Part shown: positions 1 through 7,603 of the stretch, one piece after another
Layout of the letters: each line of letters starts with the position of its first letter
Numbering within the stretch: position 1 is the stretch's first letter
Assembly (NCBI GenBank): GCA_902782905.1
Contig: CACZPB010000208.1
Coordinates: 1-13,844 of the forward strand
Source: an uncultured bacterium
GTDB taxonomy: Bacteria; Cyanobacteriota; Vampirovibrionia; Gastranaerophilales; Gastranaerophilaceae
Direction of reading: 5' to 3'
Length of the DNA stretch: 13,844 nucleotides
Program-made: the position numbers and the translations under genes
Notes under the pieces: generated by a model
What the model was told of the DNA's origin: nothing
Database searches by the model: none
The model's input: only the letters and a program-made list of their open reading frames with translations

Positions 1-68
1 AAGAGATTTCTACACAGATAGCAAGAATACTAAATTTACAGCCGGACAAATTCGGTGGAAAGGTATAG
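1..68 (+). CDS. ftsI: C-terminal end of a probable FtsI-type penicillin-binding protein (partial)
   Basis: The frame starting at base 3 is open from the window edge to a TAG at 66-68 and encodes 21 residues beginning EISTQIARILNLQPDK. This resembles the end of transpeptidase domains of FtsI-type penicillin-binding proteins, where a helix of the form 'EIATQxLRYLxIPPD' closes the domain (family knowledge). Only the tail is visible, so the assignment rests on this short match and on position: the stop lies 3 bases before murE, and ftsI-murE is the classic order of the division and cell-wall cluster. If correct, the protein is a septal peptidoglycan transpeptidase of the inner membrane. A PASTA-less PBP2-type relative is possible. 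Moderate confidence. Confidence 0.55.
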   Translation, partial: EISTQIARILNLQPDKFGGKV

Positions 69-71
69 AAT

Positions 72-1535
72 ATGAGAGTTAATACATTAATTGACAACAT
101 CAGTTACATAGAAGCGGTCGGTATTGAAGATATTGTAGAAGATATTCAGGGGATTGCTTATAATTCTAAAAAAGTTCAGCACGGAGATTTATTTATATGT
201 TTGACAGGAGAACACGTAGATGGTCATGAGTATGCAGATGAGGCTGTTGCTAACGGTGCGATTGTATGTGTTGTAGAAAGAAGGTTGAATCTTGACATTC
301 CGCAAATAGTTGTATCGGATACGTCACAAGCTATTGCTCAGATCTCAAGCGTATTTTATTCTTCGCCATCTCAAAAACTTAATCTTATTGGAGTAACAGG
401 CACAAATGGAAAAACAACTGTTACACACTTGATACAAAAACTATATGAAGTTAATTCTAAAGAATGCGCTTTAATAGGAACATTAGGGCACAAGTTTAAT
501 TCAGAAGATACTTATCATGATGCTAAGCACACAACTCCGCAGGCGCCTGAATTGCAAAAGTTGTTTTATAACTTTTATGAAAAGGGTATAAAAAATGTTG
601 TAATGGAGGTTAGTTCGCACGCCCTCGCTCAACACAGGGTGGCTTATTGTGATTTTAACGGTGCCGTTTTAACTAATTTAACGCAAGATCATCTGGATTT
701 TCATATAACTATGAACAATTATTTCAAGGCAAAAGCAATCTTATTTGAGGATTTAATGAGTGATGACTTTGCTGTAATAAATGCGGATGATGAATACGCG
801 TCAAGATTTTTGGAAGTAATTTCTCCAAGAGTAAATGTTTACACATACGGTATAAAAATGCCGGCGGATGTCCGTGCCGAAAAAATATCTTTTAGTAATG
901 AGGGAGCTTCTTTTGTTTGTGATGTTAAAGGTAAGAAGTATGACGTAAATCTTGTTATGAACGGAATGTTCTCTGTCTATAACGTTCTGGCAGCTCTTGC
1001 AACGGCCCTAGCTGTCGGCTTTGACATAGAAAAATGTATAAAAACGTTGGAAACAATTCATGGTGTAGCAGGAAGATTTGAAGTTGTTGTTAAAAAACCC
1101 GTTGTGATTGTAGATTACGCTCACACTCCGGATGGGCTGGAGAATGTTTTAAAAGCAGCAAGAGAGATTACGCCAAAAGAAGGTCAGCTTATTTGTATAT
1201 TCGGATGCGGCGGTGACAGGGATGCTACAAAGCGCCCGAAAATGGGAGCAATTGCAGAAATGTTAGCTGACAAAGTTATAGTAACGAGTGATAATCCAAG
1301 GAGTGAAGATCCGCAACAGATTATAACAGACATTCTTGCAGGGTTTAAAACAACAAAGGATGTAATTGTTGAGCCTGACAGAGAACTTGCAATAAGGGAA
1401 GCTTACAAGCTTGCAAACGCAAACGATGTTGTTCTTGTTGCAGGAAAGGGACATGAAGATTATCAAATACTTGCAAACGAAACTATACATTTTGATGATA
1501 GAGAAAAAGTAAGAGAAATATTTATAGGAAATTGA
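72..1535 (+). CDS. murE: UDP-N-acetylmuramoyl-L-alanyl-D-glutamate--2,6-diaminopimelate ligase (MurE)
   Basis: Cytoplasmic Mur ligase that adds the third amino acid to the peptidoglycan stem peptide, using ATP. The 487 residues match the usual length. The three Mur domains are visible: an N-terminal UDP-MurNAc-binding part (about 1-100); the ATPase domain with P-loop GVTGTNGKTT (107-116), the conserved HTTP (153-156), and the AK-A-I-L-F segment whose K221 is the likely carbamylated lysine; and the C-terminal domain from GRFE (334-337) onward. DNPR (407-410) is the motif that selects meso-diaminopimelate rather than lysine, so the wall is predicted to be mDAP type. Start ATG at 72 has GGAAAGG at 57-63, 8 bases upstream. 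It follows the probable ftsI by 3 bases and precedes the NagA-like gene by 40 bases to its preferred start, so the three are probably co-transcribed. murF is not next, unlike many dcw clusters. Confidence 0.95.
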   Translation: MRVNTLIDNISYIEAVGIEDIVEDIQGIAYNSKKVQHGDLFICLTGEHVDGHEYADEAVANGAIVCVVERRLNLDIPQIVVSDTSQAIAQISSVFYSSPSQKLNLIGVTGTNGKTTVTHLIQKLYEVNSKECALIGTLGHKFNSEDTYHDAKHTTPQAPELQKLFYNFYEKGIKNVVMEVSSHALAQHRVAYCDFNGAVLTNLTQDHLDFHITMNNYFKAKAILFEDLMSDDFAVINADDEYASRFLEVISPRVNVYTYGIKMPADVRAEKISFSNEGASFVCDVKGKKYDVNLVMNGMFSVYNVLAALATALAVGFDIEKCIKTLETIHGVAGRFEVVVKKPVVIVDYAHTPDGLENVLKAAREITPKEGQLICIFGCGGDRDATKRPKMGAIAEMLADKVIVTSDNPRSEDPQQIITDILAGFKTTKDVIVEPDRELAIREAYKLANANDVVLVAGKGHEDYQILANETIHFDDREKVREIFIGN

Positions 1536-1575
1536 TAAATATTTTGAAACAAAAAATCAGTGTAGGGGGATGTTT

Positions 1576-2463
1576 ATGAAAACTCCGTTGATTATAGAAC
1601 AACACTTTCACGGCGCTTATGGTGTGAATTTTAATACTGCAAGCTCAGAAGAAGTTGTTCATTTGGCACTTAAGTTGAGAGAAATGGGGATTGGCGGATT
1701 TTTCCCGACGCTCGTTACTGACAGCATAGAAAATATCAAACAGCAAGTGACAAGAATAAAAGAGGCAGCGTCAAAAAGCAGTGCTATTTTAGGCATTCAT
1801 TTAGAGGGAATATTTTTAAATGAAGAAAAGTGCGGGATACATAATGCTGAGCATTTTTTGGATTTAACTGTTGACAATTATCGAGAAATTGAAGATGATT
1901 TTATAAAGATTGTAACTTTAGCTCCCGAGTTGGATAGAGGATTAATAGATTATCTAAAAGAAAAAGGTGTAAAAATTCAGGTGGGGCATTGTGTAGGGTT
2001 TGACAAAAGAGTTGACGGTGTGACACATACTTTTAATGCTATGAAGGGTATTTCTCACAGAGGAAGTTCAACTGCACTTTCTGCTTTGATAGAAGATAAG
2101 GTTTATGCTGAAGTTATTTGTGACGGGGTTCATGTCAGTGATGATGCTCTGAAGCTGTTTTTTAAATCAAAACCCGAGGATAAAATTATATTAATCAGTG
2201 ATGCGCTACCCATTACTTACAGTGACAAACGCGATGATGTTTTTGCAGATTCATTAATTCATTATGATGGTGAAAAAGCAACTTCATCTGACGGTACAAT
2301 TGCCGGAAGCACAAAACTTCTTCCTGAAATAATTAAAATTTTAGGTAAAAAAGGTATGTTTAATCCTACGTTTGTCGAAAATGTTTACAAGTACCATAAC
2401 ATTGAGCCGAGAGGTGAGCTTGAATGGAATGATGACTTTGATATTGTAAACATATCAGAGTAA
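1576..2463 (+). CDS. Shortened N-acetylglucosamine-6-phosphate deacetylase-like amidohydrolase
   Basis: Amidohydrolase-superfamily protein resembling NagA, which deacetylates GlcNAc-6-phosphate in amino-sugar recycling. Seen in the 295 residues: HxH metal motif (H10, H12), HLEG with metal ligand E77 (NagA: HLEGPF), GHC with H138, THTFNAM with H151 (NagA: THLFNAM), DGVHV with H186, SDA with the likely catalytic D209, and DGTIAGST (239-246). So the active-site set looks intact. Canonical NagA is about 380 residues and begins with about 50 residues of a beta-sandwich that also takes up the C-terminus; here the chain begins almost directly at barrel strand 1, and the C-terminal sandwich is reduced to a degenerate tail. 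ATG at 1576 is preferred over the ATG at 1570 because AGGGGG (1564-1569) abuts the latter but is 6 bases from 1576. It probably serves wall recycling beside murE. True substrate uncertain. Confidence 0.75.
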   Translation: MKTPLIIEQHFHGAYGVNFNTASSEEVVHLALKLREMGIGGFFPTLVTDSIENIKQQVTRIKEAASKSSAILGIHLEGIFLNEEKCGIHNAEHFLDLTVDNYREIEDDFIKIVTLAPELDRGLIDYLKEKGVKIQVGHCVGFDKRVDGVTHTFNAMKGISHRGSSTALSALIEDKVYAEVICDGVHVSDDALKLFFKSKPEDKIILISDALPITYSDKRDDVFADSLIHYDGEKATSSDGTIAGSTKLLPEIIKILGKKGMFNPTFVENVYKYHNIEPRGELEWNDDFDIVNISE

Positions 2464-2464
2464 A

Positions 2465-4000
2465 CTAGTTTTCTCCTTGTTCTTCAAGTCTTTTAGAATG
2501 GTAACTGTAGCTTGCGTATATAATTACACCGATTATGAGCCAAACAACAAAGTACAGAGCAGAAGTTGCTTTTGCGCTAAACTTGCAGTACATAAGTGCC
2601 AAACATGTTAAAATGCCAAAAATCGGAAACCAAGGGCAGAATGGAACTTTGAAAGGTCTTTCTCTGTTTGGTTCAGTTTTTCTTAATATTAATACCGCAA
2701 GGCATATAATAATAAACGAAGTAAACGTACCAAAGTTACAAAGTTCAGCAGACAGGTTTAAGTCCATAAAAAGGGCGCATATAATAACTACGAGTCCAGA
2801 AAGCCAAGTCATAACGTGCGGTGTTTTAAATTTTGGATGAACTGCGTTCAAAGACTTTGGTAAAAAGTTATCTCTGCTCATTGCCCACAAAATTCTTGTT
2901 GTTCCGAGTTGGTATATCAAAAGGACTGAAGTCAGAGCACACAAAGCACCAACCGATATGAGTCCTGCATACCAATTCATATTTATAAATCTCATTGCGT
3001 GAGCAAGCGGAGCTTGAGTATCTATTGCATTAAAAGGTACAACTCCTGTGAGAACAAGGGCTGCACAGACATATAAAATTGTACAGATAATGAGTGTTCC
3101 CATAATCGCAATCGGCAAATCTCTTTGAGGGTTTTTTGTCTCTTCTGCTGCTGTTGAGATTGCATCAAATCCTATATATGCAAAGAATATTACAAATGCG
3201 CCCGTAAATATTCCCTCAACGCCGTTCGGTGCAAACGGTACCCAATTTTCCGGTTTAACATAGAATGAGCCGACAATAATGAAGGACAGAATAATAAACA
3301 TATTCACTCCGACCATAATTGTTGCAACTTTTGTTGATTCTTTTACTCCTTTTATTAAGAGGAGCGTCAATATGAGAACAATAGCTATTGCAGGAACGTT
3401 GATTGCAATCGGAACATCAATACCAAACGGCAAATGCAAAAACGGCATTGCATCTTGCGGATTCCATCCATATTTGTTGCACATTTCATACATTGTGCGG
3501 TAGTCATTTCTAAGCCAGAGCGGACAATTTACAATAAAAGCAGGCAGTATATGTTTGAATCCTTTTAAGAATTGTACAAAATAACCTGTCCAAGCACTAG
3601 CAACGGTAATATTTCCGATAGCATATTCAAGCATCAAAATCCAGCCTACCATCCAAGCCATAAATTCGCCCATTGTTGCATAAGTATAAGTATAAGCACT
3701 TCCCGCAACAGGTATCATTGCGGCAATTTCAGAATATGAAAGCGCTGAAAAAACACTTGCTATTGCAGCCAAGAGCATTGATACAACTATAGCCGTTCCT
3801 GCTCCTGCGCCGTCTGAGCTTCCGACAATTGCGCTGCCTATAATTGTAAAAATTCCGGTTCCTACAACGGCACCTATTCCTAAAATAATCAAGTCAAAGG
3901 CATTCAAAGTTTTCTTTAACTCCGAATTTACTCCTTCGTCGATAAGTTCTTGAGGACTTTTACACTTTATTAAATTATTAAATATTGACTTTATGTTCAT
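2465..4000 (-). CDS. APC-family amino-acid permease (CAT-like), downstream paralogue
   Basis: Inner-membrane amino-acid transporter of the APC superfamily, 511 residues, with about 12 hydrophobic segments. Family marks: GIGAVVGTGIF (41-51) in the first transmembrane helix, the broken helix that binds the substrate carboxylate in this fold; SALSYSEIAAMIPVAGSAYTY in helix 3; and AEETKNPQRDLPIAI (about 285-299), a segment typical of the cationic amino-acid transporter (CAT/YfnA-like) branch. Substrate cannot be read from sequence; basic or broad-range amino acids are the family guess. It is a clear paralogue of the gene just upstream, sharing runs such as GWILMLEYAIG, NFGTFTSFII and RPFKVPFCPWFP. 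Its ATG overlaps the end of that gene by 23 bases in another frame, so translation is probably coupled; its own ribosome site is weak (AGAAAAAG). Its TAG lies one base from the stop of the convergent NagA-like gene. Confidence 0.88.
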   Translation of the reverse strand: MNIKSIFNNLIKCKSPQELIDEGVNSELKKTLNAFDLIILGIGAVVGTGIFTIIGSAIVGSSDGAGAGTAIVVSMLLAAIASVFSALSYSEIAAMIPVAGSAYTYTYATMGEFMAWMVGWILMLEYAIGNITVASAWTGYFVQFLKGFKHILPAFIVNCPLWLRNDYRTMYEMCNKYGWNPQDAMPFLHLPFGIDVPIAINVPAIAIVLILTLLLIKGVKESTKVATIMVGVNMFIILSFIIVGSFYVKPENWVPFAPNGVEGIFTGAFVIFFAYIGFDAISTAAEETKNPQRDLPIAIMGTLIICTILYVCAALVLTGVVPFNAIDTQAPLAHAMRFINMNWYAGLISVGALCALTSVLLIYQLGTTRILWAMSRDNFLPKSLNAVHPKFKTPHVMTWLSGLVVIICALFMDLNLSAELCNFGTFTSFIIICLAVLILRKTEPNRERPFKVPFCPWFPIFGILTCLALMYCKFSAKATSALYFVVWLIIGVIIYASYSYHSKRLEEQGEN

Positions 4001-5585
4001 CTTTTTCTGCTATTTCTTTATTTTCGTCTTTTTTCTCGGCTAATCTGTTCATTCTGTAACCATAGCTTGCATAAATCAGTGCACCCATAACAATCCAAGC
4101 TATAAATAACTCGGTAGAAAGTCTTGCTGAATCACCTTTTGCAACTACCATAGAAAATACCATTAATCCTCCGCAGCACAGAATTCCTGCAAGCGGGAAC
4201 CAAGGGCAAAACGGTACTTTAAACGGTCTTGGTCTGTCAGGATCAATTTTTCTGAGTATTAATATTGCAACACAAACAATTATGAAAGAGGTAAAAGTAC
4301 CAAAATTACACAAAGAAGCTGCCGCGTTCAAATCGAGTGTAAGAGTACCAAATACTGATATTATACCGACAGTCCATGTCAGAATATGCGGTGTGTTAAA
4401 TTTTGGGTGAAGTTTTTGGAAAACCGGCGGCAAGAAGTTGTCTCTGCTCATTGCGTAAAGAATTCTCGTAGCAGCCATTTCCATAACTAAAAGCACTGAT
4501 GTCAGACCTGCAATTGCACCTACTGATATAAACCCAGGTATAGCCTTTGCGACCCAGCCCGAAGCTACGTTTGTTATTGCAAATGCCATTGGTGCGTTCA
4601 AAAATGCCGCATCAACGCTTCCTTTATTTGTTGTATAAATGCCTGTCAAAACAAGGGCAACCAGTGTGTAAACTATAGTCGTAACAAGAAGAGAGCCAAT
4701 AATACCTATCGGTAAATCTTTTTGCGGGTTTTTGCATTCTTCTGCCGCTGTTGCAAGAGCATCAAATCCAATATATGCAAAGAATATTATAAATGCCCCC
4801 ATAAAAATTCCGTTGAAGCCGTTTGGAGCAAATGGTGTCCAATTCGCAGGCTCGATAAAGAAGCATCCTGCAAGAACAAACATCCCAATTACACCAAGTT
4901 TTACCGCAACCATAATTGCTGCCATTTTCGTAGAATCTTTAGTCCCTTTAATTAAGATTAAGGTTGAAAGCAAGACCATAAACATAGCAGGAAGATTTAC
5001 GCAAATAGGAATCCCGCAAACGTATGGAATAACTGTGTGGTAATCTATTCCTTGTGAGGTCAGAGAATGTACTGCGTTTCTAAAATCACTAACCAACCAT
5101 ATCGGCGGATTTACAACGCAAGCAGGCAATATATGACCAAAACCTTTTAAAAACTGCATAAAATAATTTGACCAAGCGCAAGCTACCGCAATAAATCCGA
5201 TAGCATACTCCAGCATCAAAATCCAACCTACAAGCCAAGCTGAGAATTCACCTAAAGTAGCGAATGTATATGTATAAGCTCCGCCCGCTACAGGAATCAT
5301 TGTAGCAAATTCGCTATAGCAAAGCGCAGAAAATACGCAAGCAATTGCCGCAACAATCATTGATATAATAAGCGCAGGACCTGCCCCCGGACTTGTTCCG
5401 TCAGCTGAGCCTGCTGCTGCAATACCAACAACAGCAAAAATACCTGAGCCAATAATTGCGCCAACGCCTAATATAATTAAATCCCAAACTCCAAGAGTTT
5501 TTTCCAATCCGCCTTTGGCAGCTGCTAATGCGTCATCAGGATTTTTTCTTGTTAACATATTTGCTATTATATTTTGTAGTGTCAT
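3978..5585 (-). CDS. APC-family amino-acid permease (CAT-like), upstream paralogue
   Basis: Second APC-superfamily permease, 535 residues, about 12 membrane segments. It carries GVGAIIGSGIF (40-50) in helix 1, the helix-3 motif SALCYSEFATMIPVAGGAYTY, and AEECKNPQKDLPIGI in the loop characteristic of the CAT branch. It differs from the downstream paralogue by a longer hydrophilic C-terminal tail rich in Lys and Glu, a longer loop after the CAT motif (GIYTTNKGSVDAAFLNAP), and different residues in the external loop between helices 4 and 5, so the two probably differ in substrate or affinity. The start is supported by AAAGG 6 bases upstream of the ATG and by matching N-termini of the two paralogues. 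No clear sigma-70 promoter was found in the 107-base gap up to glyQ, which contains a palindromic repeat instead. The pair looks like a tandem duplication expressed as one unit. Confidence 0.88.
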   Translation of the reverse strand: MTLQNIIANMLTRKNPDDALAAAKGGLEKTLGVWDLIILGVGAIIGSGIFAVVGIAAAGSADGTSPGAGPALIISMIVAAIACVFSALCYSEFATMIPVAGGAYTYTFATLGEFSAWLVGWILMLEYAIGFIAVACAWSNYFMQFLKGFGHILPACVVNPPIWLVSDFRNAVHSLTSQGIDYHTVIPYVCGIPICVNLPAMFMVLLSTLILIKGTKDSTKMAAIMVAVKLGVIGMFVLAGCFFIEPANWTPFAPNGFNGIFMGAFIIFFAYIGFDALATAAEECKNPQKDLPIGIIGSLLVTTIVYTLVALVLTGIYTTNKGSVDAAFLNAPMAFAITNVASGWVAKAIPGFISVGAIAGLTSVLLVMEMAATRILYAMSRDNFLPPVFQKLHPKFNTPHILTWTVGIISVFGTLTLDLNAAASLCNFGTFTSFIIVCVAILILRKIDPDRPRPFKVPFCPWFPLAGILCCGGLMVFSMVVAKGDSARLSTELFIAWIVMGALIYASYGYRMNRLAEKKDENKEIAEKDEHKVNI

Positions 5586-5614
5586 TTTTAGCCTTTCGTT
5601 TTTTTAATTGAAAA

Positions 5615-5678
5615 TTGAAAGTGGAAAATTTATAGGTCGGGTTTTAACCCGACGAATACTTTTTCTTTCAACTTTCAA
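5615..5678. repeat. Nested palindromic repeat with GTCGGG core (copy 1)
   Basis: Between glyQ and the permease pair lies the perfect hairpin GTCGGGTTTTAACCCGAC (5636-5653; 8-bp arms, 2-base loop), inside an outer inverted pair TTGAAAGT (5615-5622) and ACTTTCAA (5671-5678). The core plus flank (TATAG before, AATA and a T-run after) recurs at 11268-11295 in the same orientation, so this is a dispersed element rather than only a gene-specific terminator. It could still act as a terminator: on the plus strand the hairpin is followed by ACTTTTTC. On the minus strand, where it would serve glyQ, the following sequence is AT-rich without a clean U-run. Confidence 0.7.
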
Positions 5679-5692
5679 CTATCTATACTCCA

Positions 5693-6565
5693 TTATTTAC
5701 AGAGAGGAAAACCTAACTTCTCTCTCTGTTCAACATAAAGTTTAGCAACAGCAGAAGCCATTGTACGAACTCTGTTTATAAAGTTTATACGCTCATCTTT
5801 TGAGATAACTCCTCTTGCGTCAAGAAGGTTAAATGTGTGGGAGCACTTTAGCACGTAATCGTAAGCAGGGAGTACCAGTTCTGCTGTGACACAATTATCG
5901 ACTTCTTTTTGATATGCGTCAAAAAGTGAGAAAAGTCTCTCGGCGTCAGAGTATTCAAAATTATATTTAGATTGTTCAATTTCGTTTTGAAGGTAAATAT
6001 CACCATATTTAAGGGTGTTATTCCACATAATATCAAAAACAGATTCTTTGTTTTGGATATACATGGCTATTCTTTCAAGTCCGTAAGTAATTTCTAAAGC
6101 AACAGGTTTAACTTCCAAACCGCCGACTTGTTGGAAATATGTAAATTGAGTAATTTCCATGCCGTCAAGCCAAACTTCCCAGCCTACACCTGCGGCACCC
6201 AGAGTTGGTGATTCCCAGTTATCTTCTACAAATCTTACATCATGTTTTGAAAGGTCAATACCCATAGCCTCCAAACTCTTCAGGTAAAGTTCTTGAGCAT
6301 TATCCGGAGATGGTTTTAATATAACTTGGTATTGAAAATAATGACCTAGTCTGTTTGGGTTTTCACCATATCTTGCATCAGTAGGACGTCTGCACGGTTC
6401 TACCATTGCTGTTTGCCACGGTTCAGGTCCGAGTGCTCTCAAAAAAGTAGCAGGGTTCATCGTAGAAGCCCCTTTTTCTATGTCATAAGGTTGTTGAATA
6501 ATACAACCGTAATCAGACCAAAAACGTGACAAATTAAGTATCAAATCTTGAAAATTTAGCGCCAT
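5693..6565 (-). CDS. glyQ: Glycine--tRNA ligase alpha subunit
   Basis: Alpha (catalytic) chain of the bacterial alpha2beta2 glycyl-tRNA synthetase, a cytoplasmic class II enzyme that makes glycyl-adenylate and charges tRNA-Gly together with the beta chain. The 290 residues match the family. Hallmarks are near the N-terminus: SRFWSDYGCIIQQPYD, then GASTMNPATFLRALGPEPW and VEPCRRPTDARYGENPNR, followed by LGHYFQYQVILKPSPDN. The ATG at 6565 has AGGA at 6573-6576, 7 bases upstream, and the gene has its own strong promoter. glyS, usually the next gene in proteobacteria and Firmicutes, is absent: the downstream neighbours are permeases. A separated glyQ/glyS arrangement is known in Cyanobacteria, so glyS is probably elsewhere in the genome. 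Confidence 0.96.
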   Translation of the reverse strand: MALNFQDLILNLSRFWSDYGCIIQQPYDIEKGASTMNPATFLRALGPEPWQTAMVEPCRRPTDARYGENPNRLGHYFQYQVILKPSPDNAQELYLKSLEAMGIDLSKHDVRFVEDNWESPTLGAAGVGWEVWLDGMEITQFTYFQQVGGLEVKPVALEITYGLERIAMYIQNKESVFDIMWNNTLKYGDIYLQNEIEQSKYNFEYSDAERLFSLFDAYQKEVDNCVTAELVLPAYDYVLKCSHTFNLLDARGVISKDERINFINRVRTMASAVAKLYVEQREKLGFPLCK

Positions 6566-6600
6566 TTCTATTTCCTATATTGTAAAATTTACACTTAAAA

Positions 6601-6629
6601 ATTATACACAGAAATCAGCCAAATATCAA
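6601..6629 (-). promoter_or_regulatory. Sigma-70-type promoter of glyQ
   Basis: Read on the minus strand: TTGATA (-35, 6624-6629), a 17-base spacer, and a perfect TATAAT (-10, 6601-6606). The ATG of glyQ is about 36 bases past the -10 box, leaving a leader of roughly 25-30 bases with the ribosome site. No T-box-like structure fits in so short a leader, so glyQ does not look tRNA-regulated here. Confidence 0.8.
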
Positions 6630-6664
6630 ATTTCTAAGAAAATTCATGTAAACTTTTGTTAATA

Positions 6665-7477
6665 TTATAAACTTAGATAATATTCTTTCATTAGTTTTGC
6701 ATCTTCTTCGATATTTGGGCTTTCGCATACTATTGCGCCTTTTACGTTAAAATCTTTGAAGGCTCTTAATAAATCTTTGTAGTTCATATCAGATTCTTCA
6801 AGGTTAAGGTGTTTTTTTTCACCTTTTGCGCCATAGTCAATACCGGCTATGTGTGCATGGAAATTATCCAGTGCAACTTGTCCTAGCTCGTTTCCTATTG
6901 TTTCAAAAATTTTGCAGAAGTCGCTGTATTCATTCACCCCGCCGTTATATCTTGCGTGCAAGTGTGAAAAATCGACGCAGGGAAGCACTGTTTCAAACTC
7001 TTTTGAGAGCCTTACTATTTCTTCCAAATCCCCCCATTGAGTAGCTTTACCCGTTGTTTCAGGTCTTATCCAAATCTTGTTATTTGTTTTTTTAAGCTCG
7101 CCTGTTATAATTTCAATTTGCTTTTTTACCTGCTCATAAACAGGCTCTTTTTCCATTCCGAGGTAGTATGCGGCGTGGAAGGTAATACTAAATCCGCCAA
7201 GCTCATTAGCAGTTTCGGCGGTTTCAATTATGCGTTGAATACTTGCATCGACTTTTTCTTCTTCTCTGGCATTTAAGTTTACATAAAATGGCGCGTGCGC
7301 TGTAATAATTTTGTTTGCGGAATTGACAGCTTCTCTGCTTTTATCACTGATTCTGACACCTCTTACGAATTCAAGTTCAAGCCCGTCTAAACCCATATCG
7401 TTAAGGACTTTAAAACCATCTTCGTATCCTTTTGCGCTCAGTGGCACTCCGGCTGTTAAAAAATTAAGTTTATCCAA
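6665..7477 (-). CDS. Endonuclease-IV-like TIM-barrel protein (xylose-isomerase-like fold)
   Basis: 270-residue member of the AP endonuclease family 2 / xylose-isomerase-like TIM-barrel group. Motifs line up with the metal site of endonuclease IV: TAHAPFYVNL (H61), FHAAYY (H101), RPETTGK (E140), VDFSHLHAR (D169, H172), FHAHIAGIDYG (H209), KGEKKHLNLEES (H223) and CESPN (E252). In classical Nfo the last histidine is preceded by Asp two residues earlier (DRH); here that position is Lys (K221) with E220 next to it, so the metal set is altered. The motif style recalls uncharacterised 'deoxyribonuclease IV/TIM barrel' proteins of archaea and thermophiles (recollection, not searched). A DNA-repair role is possible but not shown; sugar isomerase/epimerase is the alternative. 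The start is TTG at 7475-7477, supported by AGGAG (7485-7489) 7 bases upstream; no ATG or GTG fits. It is followed by glyQ after 99 bases. Confidence 0.7.
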   Translation of the reverse strand: MDKLNFLTAGVPLSAKGYEDGFKVLNDMGLDGLELEFVRGVRISDKSREAVNSANKIITAHAPFYVNLNAREEEKVDASIQRIIETAETANELGGFSITFHAAYYLGMEKEPVYEQVKKQIEIITGELKKTNNKIWIRPETTGKATQWGDLEEIVRLSKEFETVLPCVDFSHLHARYNGGVNEYSDFCKIFETIGNELGQVALDNFHAHIAGIDYGAKGEKKHLNLEESDMNYKDLLRAFKDFNVKGAIVCESPNIEEDAKLMKEYYLSL

Positions 7478-7514
7478 TTATTTGCTCCTAATAACAATTT
7501 CTGTTTTTATTACT

Positions 7515-7534
7515 CCTTCCCCTAATGGGGAAGG
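7515..7534. repeat. CCTTCCCC-TAAT-GGGGAAGG palindrome
   Basis: Perfect 8-bp inverted repeat with a TAAT loop, in the gap between the formyltransferase-like gene and the TIM-barrel gene. It is followed by GTTGGGATGGGGTG, a tail often seen beside this widespread repeat type. Related palindromes occur at 8688, 8762 and 10145. Confidence 0.75.
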
Positions 7535-7563
7535 TTGGGATGGGGTGTTCTATTATTCCTAAA

Positions 7564-7603
7564 TTACCCCTTTGCCCCTTTACTTATTTACCCCTTGCCC
7601 TTA
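7564..7603. repeat. Imperfect C-rich direct repeat
   Basis: Two similar units, TTACCCCTTTGCCCCTTTA (7564-7582) and TTACCCCTTGCCCTTA (7588-7603), lie back to back. The second supplies the TAA stop codon of the formyltransferase-like gene (7601-7603 on the minus strand). It looks like low-complexity duplication next to the palindrome at 7515; no function is suggested. Confidence 0.5.

Noticed and set aside
1570..1575. Upstream ATG as start of the NagA-like gene
   Set aside because: The Shine-Dalgarno run AGGGGG ends directly at this ATG, leaving no spacing; the ATG at 1576 is correctly spaced.
2464..2464. Terminator between the convergent NagA-like and permease genes
   Set aside because: Only one base separates the two stop codons, and I see no hairpin with a T-run in the adjacent coding ends.
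4722..5043. Plus-strand ORFs of 77 and 103 residues
   Set aside because: They lie antisense within the upstream permease gene, have no ribosome site or family features, and match the complement of membrane-protein codons.
5586..5692. Riboswitch or T-box upstream of the permeases
   Set aside because: The gap is 107 bases and mostly a dispersed palindrome. No T-box sequence (TGGN'ACC) or lysine-riboswitch-like set of helices is visible.
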